Shown here: in pieces, positions 58,676-64,000 of the stretch
How positions within the stretch are numbered: the stretch's first letter is position 1
How the letters are laid out: each line of letters starts with the position of its first letter
Source of the DNA: Bradyrhizobium sp. cir1
Lineage (GTDB): Bacteria > Pseudomonadota > Alphaproteobacteria > Rhizobiales > Xanthobacteraceae
Direction: 5' to 3'
Assembly (NCBI RefSeq): GCF_014198245.1
Contig: NZ_JACIHE010000025.1
Coordinates: 27,180-91,179 of the forward strand
Length of the DNA stretch: 64,000 nucleotides
Made by a program: the position numbers and the translations under genes
Notes under the pieces: generated by a model
What the model was told of the DNA's origin: nothing
Databases searched by the model: none
The model's input: only the letters and a program-made list of their open reading frames with translations

Positions 58676-60376
58676 ATGATCGACGATCTCTGGTACAAGA
58701 ACGGCGTGATCTATTGCCTTTCCGTCGGCTCCTATATGGACGCCGACGGCGATGGCGTCGGCGACTTCAAGGGCCTCTTGCGCCGGCTCGACTATCTGCA
58801 CGGGCTCGGCATCACCACGATCTGGCTGATGCCGTTCCAGACCTCGCCCGGCCGCGACGACGGTTACGATATCGCCGATTTCTACAGCGTCGATTCCCGC
58901 TACGGCACGCTCGGCGATTTCGTCGAGTTCGCCCATGGCTGCAAGCAGCGCGGCATCCGCATCATCATCGACCTCGTCGTCAACCACACCTCCGACCAGC
59001 ATCACTGGTTCAAGGAAGCGCGGCGCGACAAGAGCTCGCCCTATCGCGACTGGTATGTGTGGTCGGACAAGAAGCCGGCGAATGCCAACAAGGGCATGGT
59101 GTTTCCCGGCGTGCAGAAATCGACCTGGACGCGCGACAAGGAATCCGGCGCCTGGTATTTCCATCGCTTCTACGATTTCCAGCCCGACCTCAACACCTCG
59201 AACCCGCATGTGCAGGCCGAGATCCTGAAGATCATGGGCTTCTGGATCCAGCTCGGCGTCTCCGGCTTTCGCATGGACGCGGTGCCCTTCGTGATCGCGA
59301 CCAAGGGCGCGAAGGTGAAGGAGCCGGTCGAGCAGTACGACATGCTGCGCGCGTTCCGCGAATTCCTGCAATGGCGGCAGGGCGACGCCATCATCCTCGC
59401 GGAAGCCAATGTGCTGCCGGAAACCGACATGGAATATTTCGGCCGCGACGCCGACCGCATGCACATGATGTTCAACTTCCACGTCAACCAGCATCTGTTC
59501 TATGCGCTGGCGTCCGCGGATTCCCGTCCGCTTGCCAAGGCGCTGAAAGCAACAAGACCGCGGCCGGCGACGGCGCAATGGGGCCTGTTCCTGCGCAATC
59601 ACGACGAGCTCGATCTCGGCAGGCTGACCAAGGCGCAGCGCGATACTGTGTTCAAATGCTTCGGCCCCGACAAGGACATGCAGCTCTACGATCGCGGCAT
59701 CCGCCGGCGCCTTGCGCCGATGCTGGGCGGCGACCGCCGGCGGCTCGAGCTCGCCTACAGCCTGATGTGCACGCTGCCGGGAACGCCAGTCATCCGCTAC
59801 GGCGACGAGATCGCGATGGGCGATGATCTGTCGCTGCCCGAACGCGACTGCGCGCGCACGCCGATGCAATGGTCGACCGAGCCGCATGGCGGCTTCACCA
59901 AGAACGACAAGCCGGCCTGCCCCGTCATCGACGGGGGACCTTACGGCTTTCCGCACGTCAATGTCGCAAAACAGCGGCGCGATCCCAATTCCATGCTGAA
60001 CTGGACCGAGCGCATCGTCCGCATGCGGAAAGAGGTGCCGGAGGTCGGCTGGGGCGAGTTCACGATCATTCCTGTGCGCGATCCCGCCGTGTTCATCATG
60101 CGCTACGACTGGCGCAACAATTCCGTGCTGTTCGTGCACAATCTCGACGAGAAGCCGCGCGAGGTCGCGTTCTCGGCGGGGCTATCGGGCGAGGCCGGCG
60201 CGCATTTGATCAACCTGCTCGCGGAAGACCACAGCCACGCCGACAAGCGCGGCCAGCACCGTGTCGTGCTGGAGCCGTATGGCTATCGCTGGTACCGCGT
60301 CGGGGGGCTGGACTATCTGCTGAAGCGAAGCGATATCGACGACGCGACGGTGCGGGGAAAGAAGTATCCGGGATGA
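58676..60376 (+). CDS. GH13 alpha-amylase family protein (trehalose-synthase-like)
   Basis: Cytoplasmic GH13 enzyme of 566 residues. Conserved regions: DLVVNHTSDQH (region I), GFRMDAVPF with nucleophile Asp201 (II), ILAEANVLP with acid/base Glu243 (III) and LRNHDELDLG with Asp310 (IV). The opening WYKNGVIYCLSVGSYMDADGDGVGDF and the ELDLGRL sequence resemble maltose/trehalose-interconverting synthases (GH13_16) more than secreted amylases. No signal peptide. There is no fused maltokinase. Probably acts on trehalose, maltose or glycogen-derived oligosaccharides; exact reaction unproven. Convergent with a second GH13 gene. Confidence 0.87.
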   Translation: MIDDLWYKNGVIYCLSVGSYMDADGDGVGDFKGLLRRLDYLHGLGITTIWLMPFQTSPGRDDGYDIADFYSVDSRYGTLGDFVEFAHGCKQRGIRIIIDLVVNHTSDQHHWFKEARRDKSSPYRDWYVWSDKKPANANKGMVFPGVQKSTWTRDKESGAWYFHRFYDFQPDLNTSNPHVQAEILKIMGFWIQLGVSGFRMDAVPFVIATKGAKVKEPVEQYDMLRAFREFLQWRQGDAIILAEANVLPETDMEYFGRDADRMHMMFNFHVNQHLFYALASADSRPLAKALKATRPRPATAQWGLFLRNHDELDLGRLTKAQRDTVFKCFGPDKDMQLYDRGIRRRLAPMLGGDRRRLELAYSLMCTLPGTPVIRYGDEIAMGDDLSLPERDCARTPMQWSTEPHGGFTKNDKPACPVIDGGPYGFPHVNVAKQRRDPNSMLNWTERIVRMRKEVPEVGWGEFTIIPVRDPAVFIMRYDWRNNSVLFVHNLDEKPREVAFSAGLSGEAGAHLINLLAEDHSHADKRGQHRVVLEPYGYRWYRVGGLDYLLKRSDIDDATVRGKKYPG

Positions 60377-60380
60377 TCAC

Positions 60381-60513
60381 GTCGTCCTGGCGAAAGCCAG
60401 GACCCATTACCCCGAGAGGTCGTTGGCGCGCGAGCTGATGACCACCGGCCTTCGTCAAACTGCGCGCTGTGGTAATGGGTCCTGGATCTGCGCTTCGCTT
60501 GTCCAGGACGACA
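60381..60513. repeat. Palindromic intergenic element, GTCGTCCTGGCGAAAGCCAG type
   Basis: GTCGTCCTGG faces CCAGGACGAC at the ends, TGGCGAAAGCCA is a left-arm hairpin, and CAGGACCCATTACC faces GGTAATGGGTCCTG. It is a diverged relative of the CCCGGACAAGCG family with T for C at matched positions of both arms, so the pairing is kept. It lies between convergent GH13 genes. Confidence 0.87.
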
Positions 60514-60546
60514 CCGGAGAATGACGCCGTCGCCTCGTGTCACATT

Positions 60547-62142
60547 TTAGGGCGACGCCACCACCACCCCCTCATTCCCGCGCAAATCCAGCACCCCCTC
60601 CAGCTTCTCCCCCTCACGATCCAGGAACGTTGAGATCAATATCTCGCTGCCAAACCGTATCGCGCTCGTCGTCACCGCGATCGGGTCGGGGCCGAGATTG
60701 AGCACGACGATGACCGACTTGCCTTCCGCCACGCGGCGATAGATCAGCAAGTCGCCTTGCGCCGCGATCGGATGATAGTCGCCGGTGACCAGCGGCGGGC
60801 AATCCCGCCGCAACGCGATCAGGCGCTTGTAGAGGCTGAGGATCGAGCGCGGATCGGCTTCGAGATTGGCGACGTTCTCGCGGACATGGTCCTCGGGCAG
60901 CGGCAGCCACGGCCTCGCTTCCGAGAAGCCGGCGAAGTTGGACGAATCCCACTGCATCGGCGTGCGGCAGCCGTCGCGGCCGACTCCGATGCCGGGCAGG
61001 TTCCTCTCGAAGGGATCGCGCACATCCTCCGGCGCGATCGCGAGCTGATGCATGCCGATCTCATCGCCGTAATAGAGCGTCGGCGTGCCGCGCAAGGTCA
61101 GCAGCAGCATGGCGGCGACGCGGGCCTGCTCGGGGCCGACGCGGCTCGCCACGCGCGGGCGATCGTGATTGCCGAGCACCCAGTTCGGCCAGGCGCCGCG
61201 CGGCAGCGCCTTCTCGTAATCCTCGATGATCGTCTCGATCGAGCGCGCGCTCCAGAAGGTCGAGAGCAGCGCGAAGTTGAACGGCATCTGCGCGCCGGTG
61301 AGGTCGTTGCCGTAATAGGCCATCAGGCGATGCAGCGGCAGATAGATCTCGCCGATCAAGACGCGGGCAGAATACGCATCGGTGACGCGCCGCATCTCGC
61401 CGATCACGTCATGCACCTCGTCCTGGTCGGTGGAGTATTGCGTCAGGATCTTCTCGTTCGGCGGCCGGCCCTCGACGTAATGCGGGTTCGGCGGATTGTC
61501 GCGGAATTCGGCGTCCTTGATCAGGTGCCAGATCACGTCGACGCGGAAACCATCGACGCCTTTCTCCAGCCAGAACCGCATCACGTCGTAGATCGCGGCG
61601 CGGACATCGGGATTGCGCCAGTTGAGGTCCGGCTGCTGGGCGAGGAAGGCGTGGTAGTAATACTGCCCCGTGGTCTCGTCGAATTGCCACGCGCTGCCGC
61701 CGAACTCCGACAGCCAGTTGTTCGGCGCACTGCCATCGGGCTTCGGATCGCGCCAGACGTACCAGTCACGCCGGGGATTGTCGCGCGAGGCGCGGCTCTC
61801 GATGAACCAGGGATGCTGGTCCGAGGTATGGTTCGGCACGAGGTCGAGGATCAGCTTCAGGCCGTTGTCATGGGCGGCGCTGAGCAGCGCGTCGAAATCC
61901 GCCATCGTGCCGAACAGCGGCTCGATGCCGGTATAATCCGAGATGTCGTAGCCGAAATCGGCCATCGGCGAGGGGAAGACCGGCGACAGCCAGATCGCAT
62001 CGACGCCGAGCGATTTCACGTAAGGCAGCCGCTTCAGGATGCCCGCGAGGTCGCCGACGCCGTCGCCGTCACTGTCCTGAAAGGAGCGCGGATAGATCTG
62101 ATAGAAGATGCCGTCGCGCCACCACTTCTCGCCCTGAGCCAT
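60547..62142 (-). CDS. GH13 alpha-glucosidase
   Basis: Cytoplasmic GH13 enzyme of 531 residues hydrolysing terminal alpha-glucosides. The start at 62142 (MAQGEKWWRD) gives the standard family opening WWRDGIFYQIYPRSFQDSDG; a longer open frame to 62475 overlaps the divergent hydrolase gene and is rejected. Conserved regions: DLVPNHTSDQH, GFRVDVIWH with nucleophile Asp202, LIGEIYLPL with Glu265, and VLGNHDRPR with Asp327. The subfamily resembles GH13_23/GH13_30 glucosidases acting on maltose, sucrose or trehalose-like sugars. Convergent with the GH13 gene at 58676. Confidence 0.93.
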   Translation of the reverse strand: MAQGEKWWRDGIFYQIYPRSFQDSDGDGVGDLAGILKRLPYVKSLGVDAIWLSPVFPSPMADFGYDISDYTGIEPLFGTMADFDALLSAAHDNGLKLILDLVPNHTSDQHPWFIESRASRDNPRRDWYVWRDPKPDGSAPNNWLSEFGGSAWQFDETTGQYYYHAFLAQQPDLNWRNPDVRAAIYDVMRFWLEKGVDGFRVDVIWHLIKDAEFRDNPPNPHYVEGRPPNEKILTQYSTDQDEVHDVIGEMRRVTDAYSARVLIGEIYLPLHRLMAYYGNDLTGAQMPFNFALLSTFWSARSIETIIEDYEKALPRGAWPNWVLGNHDRPRVASRVGPEQARVAAMLLLTLRGTPTLYYGDEIGMHQLAIAPEDVRDPFERNLPGIGVGRDGCRTPMQWDSSNFAGFSEARPWLPLPEDHVRENVANLEADPRSILSLYKRLIALRRDCPPLVTGDYHPIAAQGDLLIYRRVAEGKSVIVVLNLGPDPIAVTTSAIRFGSEILISTFLDREGEKLEGVLDLRGNEGVVVASP

Positions 62143-62305
62143 GTCGCAAATACCATCCAAAGATTGCCTCCCGCGCGGGAGAACGCGGAAGCAATGCCCG
62201 GCTTCAGATTGGCGAGCCAATTGGGACGGCCGTGTGACCTGTTCCCCGGTCTCTCGCACGAATCTTTTGCTTGGCGGCATGGCAAAAATCGGCATTGTGG
62301 CGCCC

Positions 62306-62986
62306 ATGACCGAGCAAAATGACTCCCAGGAATCCTCGCAAGCCAAGGCCGGCGCGATCATAGTTCCCGTGACGCTGTTCGAGCAGAATTGCACCATCAT
62401 CTGGGACGAGCCGAGCAAGAAGGCCGTTGTGATCGACCCCGGCGGCGACGTGCCGAAGATCCTGGACGCGATCAAGCAGACCGGCGTTACCGTGGAGAAG
62501 ATCTGGCTGACCCACGGCCATATCGACCATGTCGGCGGTGCGGCGGACTTGCGCGACGCGCTGAAGGTGCCGATCGAGGGCCCGCATCAGGGCGACAAGT
62601 TCCTGCTCGACAACGTGGTCGAGAGCGGCGCGCGTTTCGGCATGACCGGCGTGCGCAATTTCGCGCCCGACCGCTGGCTCGAGGAAGGCGACAGCGTGTC
62701 GATCGGCGGACTGTCGTTCGACATCCTGCACTGCCCCGGCCATTCGCCCGGCAGCGTGGTGTTCTTCAACAAGGATCTGCGCTTTGCCCATGTCGGCGAC
62801 GTCTTGTTCGCGGGCTCGGTGGGGCGCACGGACCTTCCCGGCGGCAGTCACGCCACGCTGATCAACTCGATCAAGACGAAACTGTTGCCGCTCGGCGACG
62901 ACGTCGGCTTCATCTGCGGCCATGGCGCCGGCTCCAGCATCGGCCAGGAGCGGATGACCAATCCGTTCATCACCGGCGAGATGTAG
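62306..62986 (+). CDS. MBL-fold metallo-hydrolase (hydroxyacylglutathione-hydrolase-like)
   Basis: Cytoplasmic metallo-beta-lactamase-fold hydrolase of 226 residues from ATG 62306; an ATG at 62279 gives nine more residues. Metal ligands: THGHIDH (His70, His72, Asp74, His75), CPGHSPGS (His146), the bridging Asp165 in HVGDVLF, and CGHG (His206). This matches GloB-like single-domain thioesterases such as YcbL, acting on S-lactoylglutathione or related thioesters. It is divergent from the GH13 alpha-glucosidase gene, with about 160 bp between starts. Confidence 0.92.
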   Translation: MTEQNDSQESSQAKAGAIIVPVTLFEQNCTIIWDEPSKKAVVIDPGGDVPKILDAIKQTGVTVEKIWLTHGHIDHVGGAADLRDALKVPIEGPHQGDKFLLDNVVESGARFGMTGVRNFAPDRWLEEGDSVSIGGLSFDILHCPGHSPGSVVFFNKDLRFAHVGDVLFAGSVGRTDLPGGSHATLINSIKTKLLPLGDDVGFICGHGAGSSIGQERMTNPFITGEM

Positions 62987-62997
62987 GCATTTTATTC

Positions 62998-63046
62998 GAG
63001 CATGATCTGATCGGAAAACCGCTTCACACTTTTCCGGATCATGCTC
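62998..63046. repeat. GAGCATGATC bipartite palindrome
   Basis: GAGCATGATC (62998-63007) and GATCATGCTC (63037-63046) are exact inverses; inside, GGAAAA (63013-63018) faces TTTTCC (63030-63035). The right end shares its last base with the HxlR stop codon. It lies between the convergent hydrolase and HxlR genes and could terminate both. Elements of this wording are, from memory, common in Bradyrhizobium and relatives. Confidence 0.82.
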
Positions 63047-63411
63047 TATTCGGCAGCCTCGGTGAGCACGGGCTCGCCGAGGTTTCGTTCACCCCATTCG
63101 CGGATCGCCGCGACGACGGGCACAAAACTCTTTCCTTTCCGCGTCAGGCGATACTCGACCTTCGGCGGCACCTCGCCGAAATCCTTGCGGTCGATCAGGC
63201 CGCTCATCGTCAGCGCCTTCAATTCACGGCTGAGCACGCGCGGGGTGACCTCGGCGCTGCCTGACGTGCCGCGCAGCAGGCCGCTTCTGATCTCGCCGTA
63301 GCGGCGCGGGCCGTCCTTGAGATCCCAGACGATGCGCAGCTTGTACTTGCCGCTGATCATCTTCTGAAACGCCGCAACCGGACAGGCGCGCGCGGGGGAA
63401 GTCTTCGCCAT
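63046..63411 (-). CDS. HxlR-family transcriptional regulator
   Basis: Winged-helix regulator of 121 residues. The N-terminal Cys of ARACPVAAFQKMISGKYKLRI is where HxlR/YodB-like proteins sense electrophiles or quinones. DNA-binding part: RYGEIRSGLLRGTSGSAEVTPRVLSRELKAL, then DRKDFGEVPPKVEYRLTRKG as wing. It is divergent from the small monooxygenase-fold gene at 63543, which is probably its target, as in the MarR-linked pair at 5122-6052. Confidence 0.92.
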   Translation of the reverse strand: MAKTSPARACPVAAFQKMISGKYKLRIVWDLKDGPRRYGEIRSGLLRGTSGSAEVTPRVLSRELKALTMSGLIDRKDFGEVPPKVEYRLTRKGKSFVPVVAAIREWGERNLGEPVLTEAAE

Positions 63412-63458
63412 GTCGTTTCCTCCATGTGCGGGATAAGGATATGACCGATCGCGAAAAA

Positions 63459-63485
63459 GTCCATACTATCAATTTTGTCCGTACT
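63459..63485. promoter_or_regulatory. Direct repeats GTCC(A/G)TACT, candidate HxlR operator
   Basis: GTCCATACT at 63459-63467 and GTCCGTACT at 63477-63485 are 9-bp direct repeats with one mismatch, offset by 18 bp, in the 131-bp gap between the divergent genes. Regulators of this family often bind direct or inverted repeats near the promoter. Binding is inferred. Confidence 0.45.
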
Positions 63486-63542
63486 TGCAGGATCGTATCC
63501 AGCGCGCAGATGATGACGCACATGACGAACAGGGAGCGTCAC

Positions 63543-63845
63543 ATGAAGCAGTTCATGATCAGATACCAGTTCAAGAACGGCACGACGGAGGAATGGCACC
63601 GGGAGATCGGCCGCTTCATCAAGGCGATCGATGCGGATCCGGAACTGAAGGGACGGATCGGCTATCGCGTCCTGAAGGCTAGAGACGACGGCAGCTACTT
63701 CCACCTCGCCAGCGCCAGCGACGATGCCGCGCAGAAGACGCTGCAATCGCGCGACTTCTTCAGGGCTTACCAGGAGGCAACGCGGAAGGTCGCCGGCGGC
63801 GAGGTGACGGTGACGCCGATCGAGGTGATCGATCAGACGGGGTAG
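63543..63845 (+). CDS. ABM-fold small protein, putative monooxygenase
   Basis: 100-residue protein; ATG 63543 has GGGAG six bases upstream, so an in-frame ATG at 63426 is rejected. Sequence elements MIRYQFKNGTTEEWHREIGRFIKAIDADPEL, then GYRVLKARDDGSYFHLASASDDAAQKTL and RDFFRAYQEATRKVAGG, follow the beta-alpha-beta-beta order of dimeric alpha-beta barrel (ABM-like) proteins. The reaction is unknown; quinone or electrophile handling would fit with HxlR control. Divergent from the HxlR gene. Confidence 0.8.
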   Translation: MKQFMIRYQFKNGTTEEWHREIGRFIKAIDADPELKGRIGYRVLKARDDGSYFHLASASDDAAQKTLQSRDFFRAYQEATRKVAGGEVTVTPIEVIDQTG

Positions 63846-63887
63846 TTTCGCTGGGCTGAAGCGACGGCGTCGCCACTAACTCCGCCG

Positions 63888-63931
63888 CCGTCCCGGACAA
63901 GCGCAAGCGCAGATCCGGGACCCATATGTGG
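63888..63931. repeat. Half palindromic element, CCCGGACAAGCG type
   Basis: CCGTCCCGGACAAGCGCAAG then GCAGATCCGGGACCCATATG matches the left half of the family at 26413-26545. No matching right arm (a closing GGGACGAC) appears before the window ends at 64000, so it is either a solo half or continues beyond the edge. 63932-64000 shows no gene. Confidence 0.65.
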
Positions 63932-64000
63932 ACGGCCCCCGTGGCACAAGAGCATTTTGAGGTTTGATCGGATCGCTTGCATCCATATGTCCGGCCTGTC

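Noticed and set aside
60757..62322. 521-codon plus-strand frame opposite the alpha-glucosidase gene
   Set aside because: The minus strand holds all GH13 catalytic regions; the plus frame is Arg/Ala/Asp-rich shadow.
62143..62475. 111-residue extension of the alpha-glucosidase
   Set aside because: It overlaps the divergent MBL-fold gene, and the GH13 domain starts at 62142.

Overview
This 64 kb window is a GC-rich, gene-dense chromosomal segment of an alphaproteobacterium, most consistent with Bradyrhizobium or a close Nitrobacteraceae relative. Pointers to this are a RegS/RegR-type redox two-component pair, an MmcB-like DNA repair protein, a cysteine-free ribosomal protein L32, an intracellular PhaZ with a Cys nucleophile, a large repertoire of periplasmic binding proteins, and intergenic spaces filled with palindromic mosaic repeats. 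The genus is inferred from family content; no rRNA or tRNA gene is present to confirm it. I see no phage, transposase, CRISPR array or plasmid function. The window looks like core or soft-core chromosome with local gene loss and duplication.

Layout. 0-8 kb: a GGDEF-EAL protein cut by the left edge, a tripartite tricarboxylate transporter (tctC-tctB-tctA), a MarR regulator divergent from a small monooxygenase-fold protein, and a second PAS-GGDEF-EAL protein with a degenerate cyclase site. 8-23 kb: rpmF, mtgA, a farnesyl-diphosphate-synthase-type gene, a secreted caspase-like protein, a GFA-family protein, a class A beta-lactamase, a Na+/H+ antiporter, an amidase preceded by a 29-codon remnant ORF, a TauD-type dioxygenase, ispG, an EamA exporter and zur. 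23-33 kb: a MarR-EmrA-EmrB efflux operon, a phosphotransferase, a chemoreceptor, then aromatic ring-cleavage genes (pcaG, pcaH, a catechol/hydroxyquinol-type intradiol dioxygenase, pcaF). 33-49 kb: mutS, a membrane protein, an OsmC protein, a sulfonate/nitrate-type ABC transporter, glnD, ogt, a DUF1304 protein, two tandem branched-chain-amino-acid-type binding proteins and a DUF1330 protein. 49-64 kb: a class A penicillin-binding protein, a YgjP-like metalloprotease, phaZ, an ABC-2 exporter, regS/regR, mmcB, two convergent GH13 enzymes, a metallo-beta-lactamase-fold hydrolase, and an HxlR regulator divergent from a second small monooxygenase-fold protein.

How parts work together. Carbon uptake (Tct, sulfonate-type ABC, two amino-acid-type binding proteins) sits beside ring cleavage feeding the beta-ketoadipate pathway and beside PHA mobilisation. 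RegS/RegR and GlnD are global redox and nitrogen regulators. Cell-wall genes (mtgA, PBP1A, amidase, beta-lactamase) are scattered rather than clustered.

The most distinctive feature is not a gene. At least 26 palindromic intergenic elements of about nine sequence families occupy roughly 2.9 kb. They often lie between convergent genes, and one lies immediately 3' of each of the four solute-binding-protein genes. The best candidates for follow-up are this repeat system, the secreted caspase-like protein with its C-terminal modules, the GGDEF-EAL protein that has lost its cyclase site but kept an inhibitory-site motif, and the 29-codon Rieske-like remnant abutting an amidase gene.
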